Shown: positions 1-6,803 of the stretch, piece after piece
Position numbering within the stretch: the first letter of the stretch is position 1
Layout: each line of letters opens with the position of its first letter
From: Flavobacteriales bacterium
Lineage (GTDB): Bacteria; Bacteroidota; Bacteroidia; Flavobacteriales_E; Vicingaceae
Reading direction: 5' to 3'
NCBI GenBank assembly: GCA_002402165.1
Contig: NVVI01000001.1
Span: 55,043 to 71,026 of the forward strand
DNA: 15,984 nucleotides
Notes under the pieces: generated by a model
What the model was told of the DNA's origin: nothing
The model's database searches: none
The model's input: the letters and a program-made list of their open reading frames with translations, nothing else
Translations under genes and position numbers: made by a program

Positions 1-10
1 AACTTTAACC

Positions 11-715
11 ATGGCTCCTAAAATGACAAGAGCACGAAAATGGTTGGTTGAACTTTATGAAGACAAAGTTCAAAATCCTGAAAAAGCAGCAATTCATAAA
101 CAAGTTGTTGACAGTACATCCAAAGGGAGAGTTGTAATTGTTTCTGGATTACCAAGATCTGGAACATCAATGATGATGCAAATGTTAGCTAAGGGAGGAA
201 TAAAGCCTTTAACGGATGATCTTAGAGAAGCCGACAAAAACAATTTGAAAGGATATTTCGAATATGAACCAGTAAAGAGGATTGCCAATGACAATTCTTT
301 TATGCCACTTGCTGATGGTAAATCATTAAAGGTAATCGCACAACTTTTACCATCTTTACCACCAAATATGAGTTACAAAATAATCTTTATGGTTAGAGAA
401 ATGTCAGAGGTATTACTATCACAACAAGTCATGCTTGGTAACGAGAGAGATACCGTAAAGAAAACTTATCCAACTGGACTTGCTAAAACTTATAAAAATC
501 AAATAGAAAAAACACATATTTGGATTGATAGTCAACCAAATATTGACTTATTAAAAGTAAACTATTCTGATGTGGTAAAAAATTCTCTTAAACAAGCAGA
601 AATTATTAATACATTTTTAGATAATAAGCTTGATGTATCTAAGATGGCTAAAGTGGTTGACCCTGTACTTTACCACAGCAAGTTTAATAAAAGTAAAACT
701 GAAGTTGGTAGTTAA
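11..715 (+). CDS. Sulfotransferase-family protein, possibly 5'-truncated by the window edge
   Basis: Probably transfers a sulfuryl group from PAPS to an unidentified acceptor, or is a related P-loop protein. Residues 46-53 (GLPRSGTS) form the 5'-phosphosulfate-binding loop seen in sulfotransferases. Residues 123-138 (KIIFMVREMSEVLLSQ) match the second nucleotide-binding segment, with the usual Arg, Glu-Val and Ser spacing. The rest is soluble, with no signal peptide or membrane segment. The 234-residue length suits a minimal sulfotransferase domain. The frame is open to the first bases of the window, so the Met at 11 may be internal; residues 1-40 are charged and helical and could be the linker from a larger upstream domain. 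The family assignment is good, but acceptor and pathway are unknown. Confidence 0.7.
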   Translation: MAPKMTRARKWLVELYEDKVQNPEKAAIHKQVVDSTSKGRVVIVSGLPRSGTSMMMQMLAKGGIKPLTDDLREADKNNLKGYFEYEPVKRIANDNSFMPLADGKSLKVIAQLLPSLPPNMSYKIIFMVREMSEVLLSQQVMLGNERDTVKKTYPTGLAKTYKNQIEKTHIWIDSQPNIDLLKVNYSDVVKNSLKQAEIINTFLDNKLDVSKMAKVVDPVLYHSKFNKSKTEVGS

Positions 716-754
716 TTTTATTAATAAAAATTTTTATTACAAATTTATTAATTG

Positions 755-782
755 TACTTTAGTGGCGCATTAATTTAATGCA
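755..782 (+). promoter_or_regulatory. Possible promoter element and adjacent small palindrome upstream of the first T9SS cargo gene
   Basis: TACTTTAG at 755-762 resembles the Bacteroidota -7 element TAnnTTTG imperfectly. It is followed by a hairpin with arms GCATTA (767-772) and TAATGC (776-781) and a 3-nt loop. No T-run follows, so a 5'-leader structure or operator is more likely than a terminator. No convincing -33 TTG was found. Confidence 0.3.
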
Positions 783-810
783 CTTTAAAAACTAACTAAA
801 AATAATTAAT

Positions 811-1671
811 ATGAAAAAATCTACAATTTTAGACAAAAAAATATTAAAGTATATGTCAGCTTCTGCTGCAGTACTTGCTACTGGAGCAAGTGCAACAGGT
901 CAAATCATTTACACTGATGTTATTCCTGATGCTGTTGTTGCTGGTCAAGGACTTTCTGTAAACATTGATGTCAACAATGATTTAACAGACGACTTTATAG
1001 CTGCTGTTGTTGGAAATACAACTGTTAATGCTGCTGTTGCCGTTCCATTTGCAACTGGTACTGCATGTGCTGGAGGGAATGTACAAAACGAAATTATGGG
1101 TACTATGCCTAGTAACTATGATTATGTGAGTAGGTTAAGTTTAAATGACCCAATTAGTGCAACAGGACCATGGATGGGAACTAACTGTGTTCAAGGAACT
1201 ATGGGATACTACGTGATTGCTAATGGGTCTTCTCCATACAGCGAAAATTGGAATAATGGTGTTACTGATGGTTATATGGGGCTTAAATTTGAGTCCGGAG
1301 GAAACATATATTATGGTTGGGCTAGATTCGATGTTTCTGCTGATCAATTAACACTAACATTAAAAGATTATGCTTACGAATCAACTCCAAATACAATGAT
1401 TCCAGCAGGTGCTATGCCAGTTGGCATCTCTGAAAACATAACTAGTCAAATTACTTTCTTTAACAGCAACAATATTATTACGCTTAAAGCTGACAATGAA
1501 TTGACTAACGGTGTTATGAAAATAATTTCAACAACTGGTCAAATTGTAAAAGAAATCAAGTTAGTTTCAGGAAATCAGCAAATTGATTTATCTGAATTAG
1601 CTGGTGGACTTTATGTTGCAAACATCACATTTAATGAAGGTGTAATGACTAGAAAAATAACTATTAAATAG
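811..1671 (+). CDS. Secreted T9SS type A cargo protein with a GWAR-type beta domain
   Basis: A predicted extracellular or surface-attached protein of 286 residues. Residues 1-30 form a signal region: Lys-rich start, then an Ala/Ser-rich hydrophobic stretch ending ASATG before QIIYTD. Residues 31-200 carry GYMGLKF (154-160) and YYGWARF (167-173), then a segment ending in TPNTMIPAG. This pattern recurs in exported Bacteroidota proteins and some PEP-CTERM proteins of unknown function. C86 and C126 are the only cysteines in the mature part and could form a disulfide. Residues about 205-286 are a T9SS type A sorting domain with alternating beta strands (GVMKIISTTGQIVKEI, LAGGLYVANI) and a basic ITIK end, diverged from the YPNPSTG type downstream. 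A strong hairpin terminator follows. Localization is well supported; the molecular role is unknown. Confidence 0.8.
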   Translation: MKKSTILDKKILKYMSASAAVLATGASATGQIIYTDVIPDAVVAGQGLSVNIDVNNDLTDDFIAAVVGNTTVNAAVAVPFATGTACAGGNVQNEIMGTMPSNYDYVSRLSLNDPISATGPWMGTNCVQGTMGYYVIANGSSPYSENWNNGVTDGYMGLKFESGGNIYYGWARFDVSADQLTLTLKDYAYESTPNTMIPAGAMPVGISENITSQITFFNSNNIITLKADNELTNGVMKIISTTGQIVKEIKLVSGNQQIDLSELAGGLYVANITFNEGVMTRKITIK

Positions 1672-1689
1672 TCTTCTTATTTAATCAAC

Positions 1690-1721
1690 AAAAAAGCCAA
1701 GTCAAATGACTTGGCTTTTTT
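1690..1721. terminator. Bidirectional rho-independent terminator between convergent genes
   Basis: The arms AAAAAGCCAAGTC and GACTTGGCTTTTT pair perfectly around a 4-nt loop, with A-run and T-run flanks on both sides. The hairpin lies between the + gene ending at 1671 and the - gene ending at 1741, so it can stop transcription from both. Confidence 0.92.
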
Positions 1722-1740
1722 GTTTGCTAAAAATTCTTTA

Positions 1741-2667
1741 CTACTTTACCCAAATAAAATTATCACCCTCACTTATCTTAATTGCGTAATTTGATTTAAT
1801 TTTAAACACATAAAAATCTTCAACCCAACTTTTATCTTCTAATCTTCTTTTATTTTTACTCAATAATACAAACTCATTGTTGTAAGAGTATTTTGGGTTA
1901 AAATAACCTGCATCGTCAGAAAGTAAATTCTGATTACCTGTTTCTATTTCAATTTCATAAATTCCAGAATTTGGATCCAAGAGTTTGGCTCTATAAACAT
2001 ATACTACTTTTTCACTATCATGAGATAGTGAAGGATTAAAATATCCAGAAATGGCTCTTCGATTATTACTTTTATTGTATTCTAAAATATTTCTCTCCCC
2101 ATCTTTATCGTTTAAATATAAACTACCTCTTTTAGAAAAAACCTTTACAGAAGAATTTAACCCTTTCTGTTTAACATATTCATCTATGCTACAGTATCTA
2201 TAGTTGCTTAATTTGGAATTCTTCTTAGTACAAAATAGTACGGTATCTTTTTGTTCAATTATATTTCCTGTTTTAGAATAAAAAATTGTTCTTAAAGATA
2301 CTGTTTCGTTATTATTTTTCTGATATGTAACTTTTTTATACTCCATAAATTTACCTGACTTAATATTAATTCTATAAAACAAAAGTGAGGGCATTCCTTC
2401 TGACACAATATTTTCGCCAATCATTACTAAACTGTCATTTACATACTGCAAAGATTTTGGAAGAAACACTTTTTTTAAATCGCATATTTTTATGGTCTTA
2501 TTATTTTCATAAGTATATAAATAAATACCATCATTATTAATCGCATAAAGCACCTTGCAAATTTCATTGGTATTAACCCCATTCACAACTTTATCAGTTG
2601 TTCTACATGAACATAGAAAAATTATTGCAACAATTATTAATTTTATTGTTATTTCCTTATAATGCAT
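1741..2667 (-). CDS. Lipoprotein with TolB/PD40-like repeats, function unknown
   Basis: A 308-residue predicted lipoprotein. A Lys-flanked hydrophobic segment (residues 9-18) leads to a lipobox ending L-C-S-C, with C21 as the probable lipidated residue. The mature part is rich in beta strand. Two similar segments, GYFNPSLSHDSEKVVYV (208-224) and GYFNPKYSYNNEFVLLS (254-270), lie 46 residues apart and look like successive TolB/PD40 beta-propeller blades. Earlier segments around 38-110 could be diverged blades, so the protein is probably a small propeller at the inner face of the outer membrane or on the surface. It stands alone on the minus strand between two T9SS genes and shares the terminator at 1690-1721. 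It lacks a Pal-like or OmpA-like partner, so I do not call it TolB. Confidence 0.7.
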   Translation of the reverse strand: MHYKEITIKLIIVAIIFLCSCRTTDKVVNGVNTNEICKVLYAINNDGIYLYTYENNKTIKICDLKKVFLPKSLQYVNDSLVMIGENIVSEGMPSLLFYRINIKSGKFMEYKKVTYQKNNNETVSLRTIFYSKTGNIIEQKDTVLFCTKKNSKLSNYRYCSIDEYVKQKGLNSSVKVFSKRGSLYLNDKDGERNILEYNKSNNRRAISGYFNPSLSHDSEKVVYVYRAKLLDPNSGIYEIEIETGNQNLLSDDAGYFNPKYSYNNEFVLLSKNKRRLEDKSWVEDFYVFKIKSNYAIKISEGDNFIWVK

Positions 2668-2725
2668 AATTAATTTAATGTTATAAGCGTCAGCTAAGGT
2701 CTTCCTTTTTATTTATATAACAATA

Positions 2726-2742
2726 TAAAAACAATGTTTTTA
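2726..2742. repeat. Small AT-rich inverted repeat in a divergent promoter region
   Basis: TAAAAAC and GTTTTTA are perfect inverted arms around AAT, midway between the divergent genes starting at 2667 (-) and 2814 (+). It may be a regulator site or simply AT-rich chance. The remaining bases of this 146-nt gap show only the promoter candidate at 2781. Confidence 0.35.
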
Positions 2743-2780
2743 CATGAAATGGTTTAAATAAATTTAACATCTTTTTTTCA

Positions 2781-2788
2781 TACATTCG
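2781..2788 (+). promoter_or_regulatory. Bacteroidota -7 promoter element for the second T9SS cargo gene
   Basis: TACATTCG matches TAnnTTTG with one change and ends 25 nt before the ATG at 2814, giving a predicted leader of about 20 nt. No clear -33 TTG is visible at the expected distance. Confidence 0.5.
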
Positions 2789-2813
2789 CACACTAAACTA
2801 AAAACAAAAACTC

Positions 2814-3815
2814 ATGAAAAAAGTTTATTATTTGGCTGTTGCAGTTACTCTCTCTACAATGGCTTTTTCACAAAAAGTTGCAAAACAAGCTTCCTACTCA
2901 TTTTCTTTTGACAAGGCTCAGCATCCAAATAGTAAAACGACTAATGATACTATTTATTCTCATTTTACAGGATCACCAGAAGGCTATAGATCAGGAGTTA
3001 GTGGATGGATTGCAGGCCACAATGATTATAACGATATAGGTAAAATGCAATTAATGGATTCTGCACATGGTTTAAACACAACTAATGGTGCCATTACTGA
3101 TGTGCTATTTTGGTTTGCTGGTGTTGAAGGCAATCCTAATTCTACATTTGAGGCTACAATATGGGCTGACAATGCTGGTATTCCTGGTACTGTTTTGGGC
3201 TCAGTATCTGTACCTTACTCTGCTGTAGATACTGTGGCAACTAATTTAATGTCTAATGGAATTATTGGGTGGAACGCTGTTGCAACATTTACATCGCCTA
3301 TTGGCATCCCTTCAAATCAAAAATTTTGGGTTGGCATAACTTTTACTCCTGCAACTGGAGATACTATAGGGCTCGTGCATACTACCGATACAACTGCTCA
3401 AGATACTCCAGGAACAACTGGTGATTTTGCAGATGCTATAACCAATACATTTGAGCAGTGGGATGATAATTCTTACCACTCGTTTAATGATGGAACTACC
3501 AACTCTTGGGGATTGGATATTGCAATTGCTGTTTTCCCTGTATTAAGTTTAAATGGTGTTGGTATCGAAGAGTTAAATGATTTAGACTTTAATGTTTACC
3601 CTAATCCAAGTACAGGAGATTTTAACATTAACCTAAATTCAACAATTGCATCAGCTATTAATTTATCTGTAAGAAATATAGTTGGACAAACAATTATCAG
3701 TAAAACTGTAGCTGTTTCAGGTAGATCTGTTGAAACTATTTCTTTAACTGATTATAGCAAAGGAATTTATTTCTTAACTGTTAACAACAAAACAGTAAAG
3801 TTAATTGTAGAATAA
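2814..3815 (+). CDS. Secreted T9SS type A cargo protein
   Basis: A 333-residue exported protein. Residues 1-19 are a signal peptide (MKK start, hydrophobic core, AFS before Q20), so mature Gln20 could cyclise, as is common in this phylum. Residues 40-245 form a beta-rich region rich in Asn, Thr, Gly and Trp (for example SGWIAGHNDYNDIG and NQKFWVGITF). It looks like a lectin- or adhesin-like jelly roll, but I recognise no named domain or catalytic motif. Residues 257-333 are a typical T9SS type A sorting domain starting LDFNVYPNPSTG and ending TVKLIVE, directing secretion through the outer membrane followed by removal or anchoring. This domain is about 74% identical to that of the next gene. 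The gene has its own promoter candidate and terminator. Confidence 0.82.
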   Translation: MKKVYYLAVAVTLSTMAFSQKVAKQASYSFSFDKAQHPNSKTTNDTIYSHFTGSPEGYRSGVSGWIAGHNDYNDIGKMQLMDSAHGLNTTNGAITDVLFWFAGVEGNPNSTFEATIWADNAGIPGTVLGSVSVPYSAVDTVATNLMSNGIIGWNAVATFTSPIGIPSNQKFWVGITFTPATGDTIGLVHTTDTTAQDTPGTTGDFADAITNTFEQWDDNSYHSFNDGTTNSWGLDIAIAVFPVLSLNGVGIEELNDLDFNVYPNPSTGDFNINLNSTIASAINLSVRNIVGQTIISKTVAVSGRSVETISLTDYSKGIYFLTVNNKTVKLIVE

Positions 3816-3842
3816 CATACCTATCCTATTATAATTATTTAT

Positions 3843-3877
3843 AAAGGCTCTTTAGAATTTCTAAAGAGCCTTTTTTT
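3843..3877 (+). terminator. Rho-independent terminator after the second T9SS cargo gene
   Basis: The arms AAAGGCTCTTTAGA and TCTAAAGAGCCTTT pair perfectly over 14 bp around a 3-nt loop, followed by a T-run. It separates the genes ending at 3815 and starting at 3965, so these are probably separate transcripts. Confidence 0.93.
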
Positions 3878-3933
3878 ATTAATTTTTAACAATTCAAAAG
3901 AATACTCATATATATACTAGGGGTTATTTTTTG

Positions 3934-3941
3934 TATTTTCG
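3934..3941 (+). promoter_or_regulatory. Bacteroidota -7 promoter element for the third T9SS cargo gene
   Basis: TATTTTCG fits TAnnTTTG with one change and ends 23 nt before the ATG at 3965. It lies downstream of the terminator at 3843-3877, supporting independent transcription. No clear -33 TTG is present. Confidence 0.5.
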
Positions 3942-3964
3942 CAGTATAATAAACTAGAATAATC

Positions 3965-5026
3965 ATGAAGAAATTTTATTGTTTTATTTGTATTCTATTT
4001 ATATCCTCTGCTAGCTTTTCTCAATACAAAGCAGGAAATAATTACACTACTAATCAAATAAAAAATCAAACTTTCAAAGTAATAAAAACTACCCATGATA
4101 AAGCAACTGGTGATAGTTTAATGTATTTTGATTCTAAAAGCTTCTATTTAATGAATGCTTCAGATGCTGCGGATTTTGTTTTAGAAAATGCTGATATTGA
4201 TGGAAATACAGATTACGGAGATGCCAGTTGGCCAACCCCTTCTGGTGATGCTTTTCAGTACTCTTTTTTTGATGATAGCCCACTAGAAACACCTTACACC
4301 ATTCCAGGCGGGAATTTTTTTCCAAATGATATTACTACTGGTACCGATAGTGCTTATTATATTTCGGCTTCCTCTTGGTTTAATTCTGGTTCGTTACAAG
4401 CTAATAACTGGTGGAGTTTTGGTCCAGTTACAATTCCTGCAAACACATCAAACAATACGTTTAACTGGCATGATAAACACCACCCAAAATGGACTGATGC
4501 GTATGATGTTTTCTTGGTTAGTATTACAAATATAACCGATACAGCAAACCCGCAAGGAACTGTTGATGTTACTGCTGCTGGATTAACTCCTAATTATTCT
4601 AAGGCTCAAATTAGTAATCTGCCTAATGGCCCAGATACAAGTTGGACGCTTCATTCGTTAAATATTGATGCTTTTGTAGGACAAAGAATGTTTGTTTTTT
4701 TTAATCATAATGCTAATGATGGTGATGTTTTACAACTAGATGAGATGTATGTTTTAAAAGGAAACCCTGTTGGACTTAAAGAATTAAATAATGTAGGTTT
4801 TAATGTTTATCCTAATCCAAGTACAGGAAAATTTAACATCAACTTAACTTCAAATGGTATTAGAAATATTAACCTATCTGTAAAAAACATAGTTGGACAA
4901 ACAATTATCAGTAAAACTGCAGTTATTTCAGAAAAATCTGTTGAAACTATTTCTTTAGCTGATTACAGTAAAGGAGTATATTTCCTAACTATTGACAATA
5001 AAACAGTTAAGTTAATTGTAAGATAA
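3965..5026 (+). CDS. Secreted T9SS type A protein with a choice-of-anchor J-like domain
   Basis: A 353-residue exported protein. Residues 1-19 are a signal peptide (SFS before Q20). The central region, about 70-265, has the layout of choice-of-anchor J/cleaved-adhesin beta sandwiches: SSWFNSGSLQANNWWSFGP near the middle, then a W-T-L-H-S-L-N-I-D strand, GQRMFVFFNHNANDGD, and LQLDEMYVLKG at the end. Such domains occur in adhesins and peptidase-associated surface proteins; no catalytic residues are evident. Residues 277-353 are a T9SS type A sorting domain (VGFNVYPNPSTG to KLIVR), the same length as that of the preceding gene. The stop codon lies only 3 bp from the stop of the convergent mlaF-like gene, with no terminator hairpin between them, so read-through antisense is possible. 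Confidence 0.82.
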   Translation: MKKFYCFICILFISSASFSQYKAGNNYTTNQIKNQTFKVIKTTHDKATGDSLMYFDSKSFYLMNASDAADFVLENADIDGNTDYGDASWPTPSGDAFQYSFFDDSPLETPYTIPGGNFFPNDITTGTDSAYYISASSWFNSGSLQANNWWSFGPVTIPANTSNNTFNWHDKHHPKWTDAYDVFLVSITNITDTANPQGTVDVTAAGLTPNYSKAQISNLPNGPDTSWTLHSLNIDAFVGQRMFVFFNHNANDGDVLQLDEMYVLKGNPVGLKELNNVGFNVYPNPSTGKFNINLTSNGIRNINLSVKNIVGQTIISKTAVISEKSVETISLADYSKGVYFLTIDNKTVKLIVR

Positions 5027-5029
5027 GCT

Positions 5030-5779
5030 TTAGATGTTTCTAAATTTTTGCATTATTCTAGATGCATAAACAAAGTCGCATAATTCTTTATTATCTGTTT
5101 TAAGAATTTCGTGTTTATTCCCTTCCCACCATTTCTGCCCTTTGTAGATAAAAGAAATATTATCTCCTGTTTCCATTACAGAATTCATATCGTGAGTTAC
5201 AACAATGGTAGTAATATCATATTCTTCTGTGATTTCTTGAATTAAATTATCTATCACAATACCAGTTTGAGGATCAAGACCAGAGTTAGGCTCGTCACAA
5301 AATAAGTACCTAGGATTTAAAGCAATTGCTCTAGCAATACCTAACCGTTTTTTCATTCCTCCACTTAATTCAGCAGGATATAAATGATTGACATTATCAA
5401 GATTAACACGTTGCAAACAAAAATTAACTCTATCTAGAATTTCTTCTTGACTCTTTTTAGTGTACATTTCCAACGGAAATTTAACGTTTTCTTCAGCCGT
5501 TAAAGAGTCAAAAAGGGCAGACCCTTGAAATAACATTCCTATCTCTTTTCGAATACTTTTCCTATCCTTAAAGTTCATCGTTGTAAATTCTCTCTCATCG
5601 TACTCAATACTCCCGCTATCAACTTCATGAAGGCCTACAATACATTTTGTAAGTACTGACTTTCCAGATCCACTTGAGCCAATTATAAGGTTTATCTCTC
5701 CCTTTTTAAAACTAATAGAAATATCATGCAAAATTTGATTGCCTGAAAAAGATTTATTTATGTTTTTAATTTCAATCAT
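5030..5779 (-). CDS. mlaF: ABC transporter ATP-binding protein, MlaF-like lipid transport ATPase
   Basis: The cytoplasmic ATPase that would power phospholipid movement between inner and outer membrane with an MlaE permease. Its 249 residues hold all ABC motifs: Walker A GSSGSGKS (34-41), Q-loop Q85 in GMLFQGSALFDSLT, signature LSGGM (138-142), Walker B YLFCDEP (158-164), D-loop SGLDP (166-170) and switch His196. LSGGMKKR and the Phe-Asp-Ser-Leu-Thr after the Q-loop are typical of the MlaF/Ttg2A group. The gene overlaps the upstream permease gene by 4 bp, indicating translational coupling. An MlaD gene, which often follows in this phylum, is not next to it; a convergent T9SS gene lies there. 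The family call is firm, but the lipid substrate is inferred. Confidence 0.9.
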   Translation of the reverse strand: MIEIKNINKSFSGNQILHDISISFKKGEINLIIGSSGSGKSVLTKCIVGLHEVDSGSIEYDEREFTTMNFKDRKSIRKEIGMLFQGSALFDSLTAEENVKFPLEMYTKKSQEEILDRVNFCLQRVNLDNVNHLYPAELSGGMKKRLGIARAIALNPRYLFCDEPNSGLDPQTGIVIDNLIQEITEEYDITTIVVTHDMNSVMETGDNISFIYKGQKWWEGNKHEILKTDNKELCDFVYASRIMQKFRNI

Positions 5780-6519
5780 AACAACAGTAATTGAGTTAAA
5801 ACATAATTTATTATCAAAATAACAATACTGGTATAAACTACTGATTTTGTACTTGACCTCCCTATTTCAAGAGCCCCTCCACGAGTATAATACCCATGGT
5901 ATGATGGAATACTAGTAATAACAAAAGCAAAGAACACTGTTTTTATCATTGCATAAACAATTGAAAACGCTTTAAAATCATAACGTAATCCTGTAATATA
6001 GTCCTCAATAGTCATTCCACTACTATACATAGCAACAACAAACCCACCTAATGCTCCTAAAAACATACTATAAATAACAATAATTGGAATAAAAAATAAT
6101 GCAGCTGTAATTTTGGGGAAAATTAAGTACGATGCTGAGTTAACCCCCATTATTTCTAGGGCATCAATTTGTTCAGTAATTCTCATTGCACCAATCTCAG
6201 AGGCAATATTAGACCCTATTTTCCCAGCTAAAATTAACGACATAACAGTTGGTGCCATCTCCAATATAAAAGATTCTCGTGTTGCATAACCAATTAAATA
6301 TGCAGGTAATAATGGATTAGTCAAGTTTGACGCAGTTTGTAGTGTTACAACCGCACCCATAAATAAAGAAATAATGGCAATTAGACCTAAAGACCCAATA
6401 CCCAAGCTAACCATTTCATGAATAATTTGCTTTCTGATTAATTTAAAGTTATCTGGCTTTTTAAATACTTTACCTAGCAAAAGAAAGTATTTTCCGATAT
6501 GATAAAATATTGATAACAT
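5776..6519 (-). CDS. mlaE: MlaE-family lipid ABC transporter permease
   Basis: The inner-membrane permease partner of the downstream ATPase, with 247 residues. After an amphipathic N-terminus there are five to six hydrophobic segments (about 45-75, 90-115, 140-170, 190-215, 225-245). Family landmarks are the cytoplasmic E-I-G-A-M-R-I-T-E-Q-I-D-A-L-E-I-M-G loop after the second membrane segment, which docks on the ATPase, and GYYTRGGALEIGRSSTKSVV near the C-terminus. The 4-bp overlap with mlaF supports a two-gene operon. The gene is divergent from the small lipoprotein gene at 6579; the 59-nt gap contains a weak minus-strand -7-like element (TACTTTTA, 6537-6544). Family assignment is very secure; substrate is inferred from family. 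Confidence 0.92.
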   Translation of the reverse strand: MLSIFYHIGKYFLLLGKVFKKPDNFKLIRKQIIHEMVSLGIGSLGLIAIISLFMGAVVTLQTASNLTNPLLPAYLIGYATRESFILEMAPTVMSLILAGKIGSNIASEIGAMRITEQIDALEIMGVNSASYLIFPKITAALFFIPIIVIYSMFLGALGGFVVAMYSSGMTIEDYITGLRYDFKAFSIVYAMIKTVFFAFVITSIPSYHGYYTRGGALEIGRSSTKSVVYTSIVILIINYVLTQLLLL

Positions 6520-6566
6520 TAACTAGTTATAAAACATAAAAGTAAATATTTATTACTGAAGTTACT

Positions 6567-6574
6567 TATCTTTG
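6567..6574 (+). promoter_or_regulatory. Consensus -7 element placed 4 nt before a start codon
   Basis: TATCTTTG is an exact TAnnTTTG match. Transcription would begin at about 6578-6580, essentially at the ATG at 6579, implying a leaderless message. No -33 TTG is seen about 20 nt upstream, which lowers confidence. Confidence 0.55.
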
Positions 6575-6578
6575 CATT

Positions 6579-6719
6579 ATGAAGTATAGCATTAAATTCT
6601 ATTTCATTCTAATTTGCATTTCGTTTTTCATAATGTCATGCCATGCTCGAAAAAAGAATAGATGCAATACATGTCCAAAGTGGAGTAATAACCAAACAAC
6701 AATAAAGAAACATGTATAA
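6579..6719 (+). CDS. Small Cys-rich lipoprotein, 46 residues
   Basis: A short gene not called by length-based ORF finders. Residues 1-20 are a classic lipoprotein signal: MKYSIKFY, a hydrophobic core, and a lipobox ending I-M-S-C with C21 as the lipidated residue. The mature peptide is only about 26 residues, basic, with a compact R-C-N-T-C-P-K-W motif (C29 and C32). Short lipoproteins ending in a C-P-x-W/F-type motif occur in this phylum, but I know of no assigned function. An in-frame stop at 6543-6545 and the absence of other ATG or GTG codons fix the start at 6579. It sits 85 nt upstream of feoA on the same strand, so a metal-related role is possible but purely positional. Not certain to be expressed. 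Confidence 0.62.
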   Translation: MKYSIKFYFILICISFFIMSCHARKKNRCNTCPKWSNNQTTIKKHV

Positions 6720-6744
6720 TATCTTTCCTTTCTGACTTAAATCA

Positions 6745-6775
6745 TTGAATTAATGCAAAAAATCTACTAATTTCG
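6745..6775 (+). promoter_or_regulatory. feoA promoter with -33 and -7 elements
   Basis: TTG at 6745-6747 and TAATTTCG at 6768-6775 are separated by 20 nt, within the known Bacteroidota spacing for TTG and TAnnTTTG. The predicted transcription start is about 6779-6781, at the left edge of the palindrome at 6781-6801. Confidence 0.6.
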
Positions 6776-6780
6776 AACGC

Positions 6781-6801
6781 TATTTAGAATTATTCTAAAT
6801 A
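6781..6801. promoter_or_regulatory. Perfect palindrome, likely metalloregulator operator for feoAB
   Basis: The arms TATTTAGAAT (6781-6790) and ATTCTAAATA (6792-6801) are perfect inverted repeats around one central T. The repeat ends 2 nt before the feoA start codon. The 1-nt centre is too short for an RNA loop of full length and suits a dimeric DNA-binding protein. TTAG...CTAA half-sites resemble DtxR/IdeR-family boxes more than the Fur box. It spans about +1 to +21, a typical blocking position. Confidence 0.72.
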
Positions 6802-6803
6802 AT

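Noticed and set aside
1141..1347. Minus-strand ORF within the first T9SS gene
   Set aside because: It is antisense to a well-supported coding region, has no signal, domain or promoter, and is typical of shadow frames. The same applies to minus-strand ORFs at 94-294, 4134-4325, 9214-9465, 10398-10622, 11422-11688 and 14082-14294, and to plus-strand ORFs at 2839-3039, 4326-4535 and 15530-15835.
3850..3866. TTTAGAATTTCTAAA resembling the feoA operator
   Set aside because: It is the apex of the perfect 14-bp terminator hairpin after the gene ending at 3815 and is not in a promoter position; the resemblance to the feoA palindrome is probably chance.
5027..5029. Terminator between the convergent genes ending at 5026 and 5030
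   Set aside because: Only 3 bp separate the stops and I see no hairpin with a T-run in the flanking bases.
6541..6557. Imperfect dyad AGTAA-ATATTTA-TTACT between mlaE and the small lipoprotein gene
   Set aside because: It is short, nearly all A/T and has mismatched inner pairs; in sequence of this composition such dyads are expected by chance.
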